13,183 nt of DNA from Clostridia bacterium (GTDB lineage Bacteria > Bacillota > Clostridia > Christensenellales > Borkfalkiaceae): positions 1-13,183 of the forward strand of contig JAFVSF010000030.1 of assembly GCA_017503885.1 (NCBI GenBank), read 5' to 3'. The notes beneath the pieces were generated by a model. That model did not search any database, had not been told where the DNA came from, and worked only from the letters and a program-made list of their open reading frames with translations. Position numbers and translations under genes: made by a program. Positions 1 through 7,469 of this stretch are shown piece by piece (position 1 is the stretch's first letter; every line of letters starts with the position of its first letter).

Positions 1-1548
1 CTTAATTTCTGCAAGGCGTTTTAAAACGCTCTCGTCGTTTTCAAACTTTTTAAATTCAGCAAGTTGAGATGCGTCAGTAACAAATCCATCGCCAATGCAA
101 TCAGTTAATAATGAAGTGAGTTCTTTATTTGACTGACAAAGCCATCTTCTATACGCAATACCGTTTGTAACGTTAGTAAATCTTTCTGGATATGCGTCGT
201 GGAAATCTTTGAAAATACTATTTTTTATAATATCACTGTGAAGTGCAGATACACCGTTTACACTGTGAGAACCTACAACTGAAAGGTTTGCCATTCTTAC
301 TTGACCGTGAGAAAGAATTGACATTCTTTCAATTTTATTCCAATCTCCTGGGAATAAATTCCACATATCAGCACAGAATCTTTGGTTAATTTCTTGAATT
401 ATATTGTAAATTCTAGGCAACTTTCTCGCAACTAGATCTTCGTTCCACTTTTCTAAAGCCTCGCTTAAAACCGTATGGTTAGTATAAGCAACTGTTTTAA
501 GAACAATATTCCAAGCATCATCCCAACTAAAGCCATGTTCGTCCATTAAAAGACGCATAAGTTCTGGAATACAAAGTGCTGGGTGCGTATCGTTAATATG
601 GATTGCCGCTCTATCTGGGAGAGTATGCAAATCACCGTATCTTCTCAAATGCTCGTTTAAAATGTTTTGAAGTGATGCTGAAACAAGGAAATATTGCTGT
701 TTAAGTCTTAAAGACTTACCCTCCGAATGGTTATCTGATGGGTAAAGAACTTTAGAAATAAGTTCTGCCTCGTTGTCCTCTTGCATACAAAGGAAATAAT
801 CACCCTCTGAGAAAGATTTCATATCGAAATTTCTTACGCTTCTTGCAGCCCAAAGTCTAAGAACTGAAACGGCTTCGGAATTTTTACCCGAAATCATCAT
901 ATCGTAAGGCGTAGCCTCGACTTCTTTACAGTCAACGTGACGGATTTTCATACCATTTTCCGTCCAATCTTCTAAAATTTTACCGTCGAATTTTACCTTT
1001 ACAGCCATATCTGCTCTTTGAGTGAGCCATACTTCGCCACCAGGTAGCCAAACGTCTGGAAGTTCAGTTTGCCAACCCTCTACAATCTTTTGCTTAAAAA
1101 GACCGTATTCATAGCGTATGGAATAACCCATTGCTGGGTAATTGCCAGATGCTAAAGCATCCATAAAGCATGCTGCAAGTCTACCAAGACCACCGTTGCC
1201 GAGACCTGCGTCTGGCTCTAATTCGTATAAATCTTCTAACTTAACACCTCTCGACTTTAAAGCCTTGTTGATTTGATCTTCAATGCCGAGGTTATAGACG
1301 TTATTTTTAAGTGATCTACCAAGCAAGAATTCCATGCAAAGATAATATACTCTCTTGCCTTTTTCAGCCTTCATCTTGTGATGATAACTATTACGCTTTT
1401 CAAGTAATATATCTCTAACCGTCATAACTACTGCCTTATAAAGTTGCTCTGGCGTAGCGTCTTTAAGTTCTATACCGAAATATCTTGACAGTTTTCCACA
1501 AATAGCGTCTTTTGTCTCTTTGGGGGTAATTTCCTCAATCGTGCTCAT
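1..1548 (-). CDS. glgP: Glycogen phosphorylase (partial, C-terminus outside window)
   Basis: GT35 glycogen/maltodextrin phosphorylase. It releases glucose-1-phosphate from the non-reducing ends of glycogen with inorganic phosphate, in the cytosol. The frame is open from ATG at 1548 to base 1 (516 codons), so about the last 300 residues of a usual ~800-residue protein are missing, including the region that holds the pyridoxal-phosphate lysine. Visible family motifs are GNGGLGRLAACFMDAL (residues 117-132), SDNHSEGKSLRLKQQYF (271-287), HINDTHPA (317-324) and TNVTNGI (458-464). The N-terminus, with DILLEKRN then YYLCMEFLLGRSL, also matches the family. The start is supported by CAGGAG ending 6 nt before the ATG and by the 12-nt gap after the glgA stop. 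It is the last visible gene of the glg operon, so synthesis and breakdown appear co-transcribed. No frameshift is seen in the visible part. Confidence 0.96.
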   Translation of the reverse strand, partial: MSTIEEITPKETKDAICGKLSRYFGIELKDATPEQLYKAVVMTVRDILLEKRNSYHHKMKAEKGKRVYYLCMEFLLGRSLKNNVYNLGIEDQINKALKSRGVKLEDLYELEPDAGLGNGGLGRLAACFMDALASGNYPAMGYSIRYEYGLFKQKIVEGWQTELPDVWLPGGEVWLTQRADMAVKVKFDGKILEDWTENGMKIRHVDCKEVEATPYDMMISGKNSEAVSVLRLWAARSVRNFDMKSFSEGDYFLCMQEDNEAELISKVLYPSDNHSEGKSLRLKQQYFLVSASLQNILNEHLRRYGDLHTLPDRAAIHINDTHPALCIPELMRLLMDEHGFSWDDAWNIVLKTVAYTNHTVLSEALEKWNEDLVARKLPRIYNIIQEINQRFCADMWNLFPGDWNKIERMSILSHGQVRMANLSVVGSHSVNGVSALHSDIIKNSIFKDFHDAYPERFTNVTNGIAYRRWLCQSNKELTSLLTDCIGDGFVTDASQLAEFKKFENDESVLKRLAEIK

Positions 1549-1560
1549 TAATAACTCCTG

Positions 1561-3066
1561 TTACATCAAAATGTCGTTGTATAAATTTTCATATTCTAAA
1601 GCAGACCTCTTCCAAGAGAAATCTGTCTTCATTGCATTTTTAATAAGTTTAACCCACTGCTTTTTATCTCCAAACGTGAAGATTGCGTCTTTTACTACGT
1701 AAAGCATCTCGTGGGCATTATAAGTGTAGAACTTAAAACCGTTACCAGTTTTTCTTTCTCCATCGTTGAAAGCGTCAATACTATCGGCAAGTCCTCCAGT
1801 TGCTCTAACTACAGGAACAGTACCATATTTACATGCTATCATTTGCGAAAGACCACATGGCTCGTGTTTAGAAGGCATAAGGAATATGTCAGAGCCAGAA
1901 TAAATCTTACTTGCCAAATCCTTGTTATATGCAATAATTGTTCTACATTTAGCCTCGTAACGGCTTGCAATAAACTTAAAGTAATCTTCATACTCGCTAT
2001 CGCCAGTACCCAAAATTACAATTTGAACGTCTTCACTCAATATATCTTCAAATACTGCTTTAATAAGATCTAAACCCTTTTGAGAAACTAGTCTTGTAAT
2101 TATAGATATTACAGGAACGTCTTCCCTTTCTGGGAGATTAAGCATTTTTTGAAGTTCTGCCTTACATATCGATTTATTTTCAGGTTTTGTTGCAGTATAG
2201 TTTGCAAACAACTTAGTGTCTTTTGACGCACTGTAAACGTCTTGGTCTATACCGTTTAAAATACCCGTCATTTTAAATTCGTTTTCAGCGATAATATCTT
2301 GAAGACCATGTGCAAAGAATGCGTCTTTAATCTCGCTAGCATAAGTTCTACTAACAGTTGAGAACTTTTCTGCAACTTGAATTGCACCCTTCATAAGGTT
2401 TACGCATCCGGCGTATTCAACTATACTTCTAGCCTCTTCGGGCAGACCGAAAACGTCTCCTAAAACGTCAAAACCGAACTTGCCTTGATATTCTATATTA
2501 TGAATAGTGAATACCGCTCTGACATTATCGTAGCCGTACTGACCTTGATAAAGCGTTTTAAGATAAATTATGCTGAGTGCAGATTGCCAATCGTGGCTGT
2601 GCATAAGGTCTGGATAATAATCTAAATATCTCATCATCTCTAAAACGGCTTTAGAGAAAAAGGCAAATCTTTCGCCATCATCTCCATGTCCGTATAAACC
2701 TTTACGCTTAAAATAATATTCGTTATCTATAAAATAGAAAGTAACACCTTCGTATTTATAAGAATAAACACCACAATACTGATTTCTCCAAGCAAGTGGA
2801 ACGTTAAAATTGCCAACAAAAGTAAATCTTTCTCTCCACGCATAATCAACGCTTGCGTAAAGTGGAATTGCAACTCTAACGTCAAAATTTGCATTTTTAG
2901 CAAGTGCTTTAGGAAGTGAACCAATAACGTCGGCAAGACCACCCGTTCCTGCAAACGGGTTAGCCTCTGACGCTACGAATAGTATTGACTTTTTAGGCAC
3001 TATTTCTACACTAACTTTTGATTTTGTAGTTTTAGCTTTAGTTTCAGTAGTCTTTTTTACTGCCAT
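1561..3066 (-). CDS. glgA: Glycogen synthase (ADP-glucose type) with Lys/Thr-rich N-terminal extension
   Basis: GT5 glycogen synthase, 501 residues. It transfers glucose from ADP-glucose to the end of an alpha-1,4-glucan. The N-terminal domain has TGGLADVIGSLPKAL (41-55) and HSHDWQ (156-161). The C-terminal domain has NGID (271-274), TRLVSQKGLDL (324-334, with the usual Arg325 and Lys330), EPCGLSQ (402-408) and RATGGL (421-426). Two oddities stand out. First, residues 1-26 are a Lys/Thr-rich extension before the usual beta strand at ILFVASE (28-34). Second, the KxGGL motif, whose Lys binds ADP-glucose in E. coli GlgA, has Gly at the Lys position (G40). The start is ATG 3066 with GGAGG 4 nt upstream; no later Met precedes the fold, so the extension is probably real. 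It lies 12 nt after glgD and 12 nt before glgP. Confidence 0.96.
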   Translation of the reverse strand: MAVKKTTETKAKTTKSKVSVEIVPKKSILFVASEANPFAGTGGLADVIGSLPKALAKNANFDVRVAIPLYASVDYAWRERFTFVGNFNVPLAWRNQYCGVYSYKYEGVTFYFIDNEYYFKRKGLYGHGDDGERFAFFSKAVLEMMRYLDYYPDLMHSHDWQSALSIIYLKTLYQGQYGYDNVRAVFTIHNIEYQGKFGFDVLGDVFGLPEEARSIVEYAGCVNLMKGAIQVAEKFSTVSRTYASEIKDAFFAHGLQDIIAENEFKMTGILNGIDQDVYSASKDTKLFANYTATKPENKSICKAELQKMLNLPEREDVPVISIITRLVSQKGLDLIKAVFEDILSEDVQIVILGTGDSEYEDYFKFIASRYEAKCRTIIAYNKDLASKIYSGSDIFLMPSKHEPCGLSQMIACKYGTVPVVRATGGLADSIDAFNDGERKTGNGFKFYTYNAHEMLYVVKDAIFTFGDKKQWVKLIKNAMKTDFSWKRSALEYENLYNDILM

Positions 3067-3078
3067 AAAACCTCCAAA

Positions 3079-4188
3079 TTAAATTACAGTTCCTTTTGAA
3101 ATAAAGAACGGATGTGTTTCGTGACCAGAAAGTGTTCTTCCGTCTTTAACAACTACGTTTTTATCTGCAATAACACAATTAAGCGTAATATTTTCGCCAG
3201 TGATTGTGTTTTGCATTAAAATACTGTTTTTAACAACAGTTCCTCTTCCAACTTTTACTCCACGGAAAATTATACTGTTATAAACTTCGCCCTCTATTTG
3301 GCAACCGTCTGCAACGAGAGAATTTTTAACAACAGCATTTTCGCCGTATTTAGTAGGAGCAGAATCCTTAACCTTAGTATAAACGTTAGCCTTTCTAAAC
3401 ACTTCTTCTCTAACGTCTTTATCAAGAAATCTCATACTCTCGTCGTAGTACTTACCAAGAGTGGTAATTTCTTCGTAATATCCATCGTGTTTATAAGCAC
3501 CGATTCTACCAGCCTTAAGTTCTGGAATTACAACGTCTTTTAAGAAATGCTTTCTTCCGTGAGAAATAGCCTCTGCAATAAGGTTGATTAACACTCTTCT
3601 TTCTACAATACAAATATTTGTATAAAGTTGAACTTCATCATCTTTACTATCAAAAGCAAGGTCGCAAATTACACCGTCTTTAACTTTTAAAAACGCATTG
3701 TTCGAACCTACTACACTATCTCTTTTTTTGTCAACGTAAACGAGAGTCATTGTAGAACCAGACTCAACGTGCTTTTTAATAATTGGCTTAAAGTTAATGT
3801 TACAAACCATATCAGAATCGCTCATAACAACGAATTCTTCAGTAGATTTACTTAAAAATCCTATAACGTTCTTTAAAGCCTCAAGTCTAGTAGTATAAAG
3901 AGAATTATTCTCTAGTACGCCAAATGGAGGAAGAATATATAAACCACCATAGTGTCTTGCTAAATCCCAATCTTTACCACTACCCAAGTGATCCATAAGC
4001 GATTGATAGTTACTCTTCGTAATAACGCCAACTTTTGCTATTGAAGAGTTTACCATATTAGAAAGTGCAAAGTCTATAAGTCTATAACGACCACAGAAAG
4101 GTATAGATGCTACCGTCCTTTTAACGGTAAGTTCAGGCACGTTATCATCGTGAATATTTGAAAAAATTAAACCTAATGCTCTTTTCAT
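3079..4188 (-). CDS. glgD: GlgD, non-catalytic-type ADP-glucose pyrophosphorylase subunit
   Basis: Paralogue and partner of GlgC, 369 residues, with a nucleotidyltransferase-like domain followed by a left-handed beta-helix domain. FCGRYRLIDFALSNMVNS (31-48) corresponds to GGKYRIIDFPLSN of GlgC. The nucleotide-binding loop seen in GlgC (AGGQGSRLYALT) is replaced by IFSNIHDDNVPELT (8-21), and the GDH motif by MSDSDMV (122-128), so this chain probably has little or no catalytic activity alone. Hexapeptide-like repeats run from about residue 285 to 350. In Firmicutes, GlgD is known to associate with GlgC and alter its activity; that role is inferred here. The start ATG 4188 has AAGGGGGT just upstream, one wobble from AAGGAGGT, and its first two A bases belong to the glgC stop codon. 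The gap to glgC is 12 nt. Confidence 0.95.
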   Translation of the reverse strand: MKRALGLIFSNIHDDNVPELTVKRTVASIPFCGRYRLIDFALSNMVNSSIAKVGVITKSNYQSLMDHLGSGKDWDLARHYGGLYILPPFGVLENNSLYTTRLEALKNVIGFLSKSTEEFVVMSDSDMVCNINFKPIIKKHVESGSTMTLVYVDKKRDSVVGSNNAFLKVKDGVICDLAFDSKDDEVQLYTNICIVERRVLINLIAEAISHGRKHFLKDVVIPELKAGRIGAYKHDGYYEEITTLGKYYDESMRFLDKDVREEVFRKANVYTKVKDSAPTKYGENAVVKNSLVADGCQIEGEVYNSIIFRGVKVGRGTVVKNSILMQNTITGENITLNCVIADKNVVVKDGRTLSGHETHPFFISKGTVI

Positions 4189-4200
4189 AATTTTACCCCC

Positions 4201-5388
4201 TTACACGTTCTCATCAATAATTTCGCCTGCTTTAACTTGCTTACCATCAGAAATGGTAATATCTCTACCAAGCACGCTTATCTTAAGGTCTACGTTAGCC
4301 TCTTCGCCGACTTTTGCCTCTTTGCCAACAACTACGTTTTCGTCAATAATAGAATAATTTATTTGAGCACCCTCACCAATAGTAGTTCCACTATAAATTA
4401 TTGCATTTTTAACGACTGCACCTTTTTTAATTACTACGTCGTGAGATAAAATACTGTTTTCTACGATACCTTCTATTTCACAACCAGATGCAACTATAGA
4501 ATTTACAACTCTACCATTTTCGCCAACGTAATGAGGAGGAGCAATAGGATTACGAGATCTAATTCTCCAACTTGGATCAGAAATGTCAAATTCTGGAGCG
4601 TTACCAAGTAAATCCATATTAGACTCAAAGAGAGAGTTGATAGTTCCTACGTCTTTCCAATAACCGTCAAACGTATAAGAAACCATCTTTTCGCCTGCCT
4701 CAAGCATAGTAGGAAGAACGTTTTTACCAAAGTCTTTAGAACTGTTTGGATCAGCCTCATCAGCCTCTAAGTACTTATAAAGTTTTTCCGCACTGAAGAT
4801 ATATATACCCATTGATGCAAGATCGCTCTTTGGTTTAGCAGGTTTTTCTTCAAATTGATAGATTACCCCATCTTCATCAACGTTCAAAATACCAAATCTT
4901 GAAGCCTCTGAAAGTGGAACTTTGATTGCAGCAATAGTACAATCTGCCCCAGACTTTTTATGTCTTTCAAGCATCTTGCCATAGTTCATTTTATAAATGT
5001 GGTCACCAGAAAGAATAAGTACGTATTCTGGATTATATCTCTTTATGAAAGAAATGTTTTGATAAATAGCATTTGCAGTACCTTTAAACCATTCAGAGCC
5101 GTGTTTTGCTTGGTAAGGAGACAAAATGTGTGCTCCTCCATACGATCTATCCAAATCCCAAGGCTCACCATTGCCGATATAATCATTGAGAATAAGGGGT
5201 TGATACTGCGTTAAAACACCCACGGTATCAATACCAGAGTTTACACAGTTCGAAAGTGGAAAATCAATAATGCGATATTTTCCACCGTAAGTTACTGCAG
5301 GCTTTGCAATCTTATTGGTAAGAGCGTAAAGTCTACTACCTTGACCGCCGGCAAGTAACATTGCCACGCATTCTTTTTTGTTAATCAT
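4201..5388 (-). CDS. glgC: Glucose-1-phosphate adenylyltransferase, catalytic subunit
   Basis: ADP-glucose pyrophosphorylase, 395 residues: glucose-1-phosphate plus ATP gives ADP-glucose and pyrophosphate, the committed step of bacterial glycogen synthesis. The catalytic domain shows AGGQGSRLYALT (13-24), KPAV (29-32), GGKYRIIDFPLSN, SGDHIYKM (127-134, with the metal-binding Asp), FEEKP (179-183) and WKDVGT (244-249). A beta-helix domain with hexapeptide repeats occupies about residues 295-395. I chose ATG 5388 because GGAGG lies 6 nt upstream and the product then begins MINKKECVAMLLAGG, as family members do. An in-frame ATG at 5421 would add 11 unconserved residues and overlap the glgB stop as ATGA, but has no ribosome binding site. 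It probably forms a hetero-oligomer with the GlgD encoded next. Confidence 0.97.
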   Translation of the reverse strand: MINKKECVAMLLAGGQGSRLYALTNKIAKPAVTYGGKYRIIDFPLSNCVNSGIDTVGVLTQYQPLILNDYIGNGEPWDLDRSYGGAHILSPYQAKHGSEWFKGTANAIYQNISFIKRYNPEYVLILSGDHIYKMNYGKMLERHKKSGADCTIAAIKVPLSEASRFGILNVDEDGVIYQFEEKPAKPKSDLASMGIYIFSAEKLYKYLEADEADPNSSKDFGKNVLPTMLEAGEKMVSYTFDGYWKDVGTINSLFESNMDLLGNAPEFDISDPSWRIRSRNPIAPPHYVGENGRVVNSIVASGCEIEGIVENSILSHDVVIKKGAVVKNAIIYSGTTIGEGAQINYSIIDENVVVGKEAKVGEEANVDLKISVLGRDITISDGKQVKAGEIIDENV

Positions 5389-5421
5389 ATATTTCCTCCA
5401 ACATATATTTTCATATATCAT
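5389..5421 (-). promoter_or_regulatory. glgB-glgC junction: strong RBS and weaker upstream start
   Basis: On the minus strand the glgB stop overlaps an in-frame ATG as ATGA (5421-5418). A second ATG at 5388 follows GGAGG (5399-5395) by 6 nt. The Shine-Dalgarno site favours 5388 as the main start. The upstream ATG could still give a longer minor form or couple glgC to glgB translation, but nothing in the sequence proves this. Confidence 0.7.
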
Positions 5422-7283
5422 TTTTTCTTTTTCAAATAAACGAACGAGAGTCCGTCAAGCTTAACGCATAAAGAAGACGCATAATTCCCCCACTGTCCTC
5501 TTTTTGCTTTATAAACACGCTTTTTAATTAGCCCGTTTGCACCAAAGCGTTTTAAATCTGAGTTAAACACGACTTTATATTCGCCATCGTAAGAGCCAAA
5601 CGTCACTTGTTTTTCAACACCACTGAAATTTATAACGCAAATCAACTCTTCGCCCATATATCTTCGCTTGTATGCTAAAACGTTGTTATCGCTATCGTCT
5701 GCTATTAGCCACTCAAAACCGTCCCATCCATCATCATCCCCATAAAGGCACGGCTCATTTAAATAAAAATTATTAAGTTCTAAAAAGAATTTAGAAAGTT
5801 TTGCATGTTTTTCATATTTTTTTAAAAAGAATTCCAAGCCCTCTTTATATGCCCACTCTCTAAACTGACCAAATTCGCTACCCATAAACATAAGTTTTTT
5901 GCCTGGGTGCGACATCATATAACCCATAAACGCTCTAACGCCTGCAAACTTTTGATCATACTCGCCAAATTGCTTGTCCAAAAGCGATTTTTTACCATGT
6001 ACGACTTCATCATGCGATATTGGTAAAACGTAATGCTCTGAAAAAGCGTAGCAAAGTGAAAAGTTAAGTTTATTATGGTTATATTTTCTAAACAAAGGAT
6101 CGACAGACACGTAGGATAACACGTCGTTCATCCAACCCATATTCCATTTATAGTCAAAACCTAAACCACCTTCACTCGTTGGCTTTGTTATCATAGAATA
6201 CGAGGTTGACTCCTCTGCTATCATTATCGCATAAGGATACGAACCGTGAACTGCGTCGTTTAATTTCTTTAAAAAGGCTATAGCCTCTAAATTTTTGTTA
6301 TCGCCGTACTCGTTTGGAATCCACTCATCTGGTTTTTTATCATAATCTAGATATAGCATTGACGCAACTGCATCTACTCTTATACCGTCTACGTGATACT
6401 TATCAAAGAAAAAGTTTGCACTAGAAATTAAAAACGATTGAATTTCTGTTCTGCCATAATCAAATCTTCTAGTACCCCAAGTTGCATGCTCGATTCTATC
6501 CCAACCATGATTTTCATATAAAGGCGAGCCGTCCCACTCGTAAAGCCCGTGTTCATCTTTTGGGAAATGAGCAGGCACCCAGTCTATAATAACGCCTATC
6601 CCGTTTCTATGGAATTCATTTACAAGATATTTAAAATCTTCGGGTTTTCCAAGTCTTGAAGTAACTGAAAAGTATCCTGTTACTTGATAACCCCAAGAGC
6701 CGTCGAACGGGTATTCGGTTATAGGCATAAATTCTACGTAATTGTAACCCATTTTTTTAACGTAAGGAACTAAAATTTTAGCAAGTTCTCTTGCATTATA
6801 AAGTCCTCCGTCACGCTTTTTAACAAACGAGGTTAAATTAACTTCGTAAACGTTCATTGGCAAGTTGTGATGACTTGGTTGATTAGTTCTACGCTTTACA
6901 AACTCATCATCCGTCCACTGAAAGTCTTTAAATTTATATACCTTAGATGCAGTGTTTGGTGCAAGTTCTGCATAAAAGGCAAAAGGGTCTGATTTAAAAA
7001 TTGTTCCTCTATAATTCTTTACAGCATATTTATAGTTGGCAAGATGTTTAACACCTTCAATAAAAAGTTCAAACACGCCATTGCCAATGTTTTCCATAAC
7101 GTGCAAAGAGTCATCCCAACCGTTAAAATCACCTACGACTGAAACGCTTAACGCAGAATTTGCCCAAACCCTAAATACAACGCCTGCCTTGTGCCCCCTT
7201 TTTTCAAAGTGTGCACCAAAATATTCGTATGAACGAAAATTTGTTCCTTGATGGAATAAATATCTTGGTAACGAATTATCCAT
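5418..7283 (-). CDS. glgB: 1,4-alpha-glucan branching enzyme
   Basis: GH13 glycogen branching enzyme, 621 residues. It cleaves alpha-1,4 chains and re-attaches them by alpha-1,6 links. An N-terminal CBM48-like module (about 30-125, with VVGDFNGWDD at 49-58) precedes the catalytic barrel. Conserved blocks are FDGSWGYQVTGYFSVTSR (193-210), DWVPAHF (234-240), GIRVDAVASMLYLDY (300-314, nucleophile D304), AEEST (356-360, acid/base Glu) and SHDEVVHGK (423-431, D425). It is shorter than the ~730-residue E. coli enzyme, in line with lacking the extra N-terminal module. The usual HLGSW segment reads NLTSF (149-153). I chose ATG 7283: AAGGAG lies 7 nt upstream, and the predicted transcript starts near 7303, which leaves the earlier ATG at 7307 outside the mRNA. 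It is the first gene of the glg operon. Confidence 0.96.
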   Translation of the reverse strand: MDNSLPRYLFHQGTNFRSYEYFGAHFEKRGHKAGVVFRVWANSALSVSVVGDFNGWDDSLHVMENIGNGVFELFIEGVKHLANYKYAVKNYRGTIFKSDPFAFYAELAPNTASKVYKFKDFQWTDDEFVKRRTNQPSHHNLPMNVYEVNLTSFVKKRDGGLYNARELAKILVPYVKKMGYNYVEFMPITEYPFDGSWGYQVTGYFSVTSRLGKPEDFKYLVNEFHRNGIGVIIDWVPAHFPKDEHGLYEWDGSPLYENHGWDRIEHATWGTRRFDYGRTEIQSFLISSANFFFDKYHVDGIRVDAVASMLYLDYDKKPDEWIPNEYGDNKNLEAIAFLKKLNDAVHGSYPYAIMIAEESTSYSMITKPTSEGGLGFDYKWNMGWMNDVLSYVSVDPLFRKYNHNKLNFSLCYAFSEHYVLPISHDEVVHGKKSLLDKQFGEYDQKFAGVRAFMGYMMSHPGKKLMFMGSEFGQFREWAYKEGLEFFLKKYEKHAKLSKFFLELNNFYLNEPCLYGDDDGWDGFEWLIADDSDNNVLAYKRRYMGEELICVINFSGVEKQVTFGSYDGEYKVVFNSDLKRFGANGLIKKRVYKAKRGQWGNYASSLCVKLDGLSFVYLKKKK

Positions 7284-7300
7284 AACCTTCTCCTTTTCAT
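7284..7300 (-). promoter_or_regulatory. glgB ribosome binding site
   Basis: Minus-strand AAAAGGAGAAGGTT precedes ATG 7283, with AAGGAG 7 nt from the start codon. It supports the inner start and rejects the in-frame ATG at 7307. Confidence 0.8.
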
Positions 7301-7309
7301 ACACCATTA

Positions 7310-7338
7310 ATTATACTATATAATTAATTATAATTCAA
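7310..7338 (-). promoter_or_regulatory. Sigma-70/SigA-type promoter of the glg operon
   Basis: Minus strand: TTGAAT (7338-7333), a 17-nt spacer, then a perfect TATAAT (7315-7310). Transcription would start near 7303, giving a leader of about 20 nt with room only for the glgB ribosome binding site. The position directly after the terminator of the preceding unit supports a separate glgBCDAP transcript. A second TATAAT at 7332-7327 has no matching -35 element. The rest of this spacer (7339-7403) is AT-rich with no further structure I can support. Confidence 0.75.
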
Positions 7339-7403
7339 TAGCAAAAAAGAAATTTTGTTATTTTTTACAAAAGTTAGGTTATTTTGTTGAAATTTTTATA
7401 TAT

Positions 7404-7438
7404 AAAACAAAATTACGCCCCAAAAGGAGCGTAATTTT
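7404..7438 (-). terminator. Rho-independent terminator after pgi
   Basis: On the minus strand a 13-bp stem (7438-7426 pairing with 7421-7409) has a GC-rich top, one U-G wobble and a TTTT loop. It is followed by a T-rich tail reading TTTTGTTTT across 7412-7404. It lies about 32 nt after the pgi stop and just before the glgB promoter. On the plus strand the wobble becomes a C/A mismatch and no T tract follows, so it is oriented for the pgi transcript. Confidence 0.88.
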
Positions 7439-7469
7439 AACGTCGTTACTTAATAAATTTTATTACTTA

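Noticed and set aside
1711..2073. Plus-strand open frame of 120 codons opposite glgA
   Set aside because: It is antisense to conserved glgA coding sequence, its product resembles no family, and it has no convincing ribosome binding site.
2727..2954. Minus-strand open frame of 75 codons inside glgA
   Set aside because: It is an out-of-frame shadow of glgA, Leu-rich from frame shift alone.
7284..7307. ATG 7307 as glgB start
   Set aside because: It lies just before the predicted transcription start and has no ribosome binding site; ATG 7283 has AAGGAG.
7409..7438. Possible bidirectional terminator or regulatory RNA hairpin
   Set aside because: The plus strand lacks a T tract and has a mismatch in the stem; no plus-strand gene ends there.
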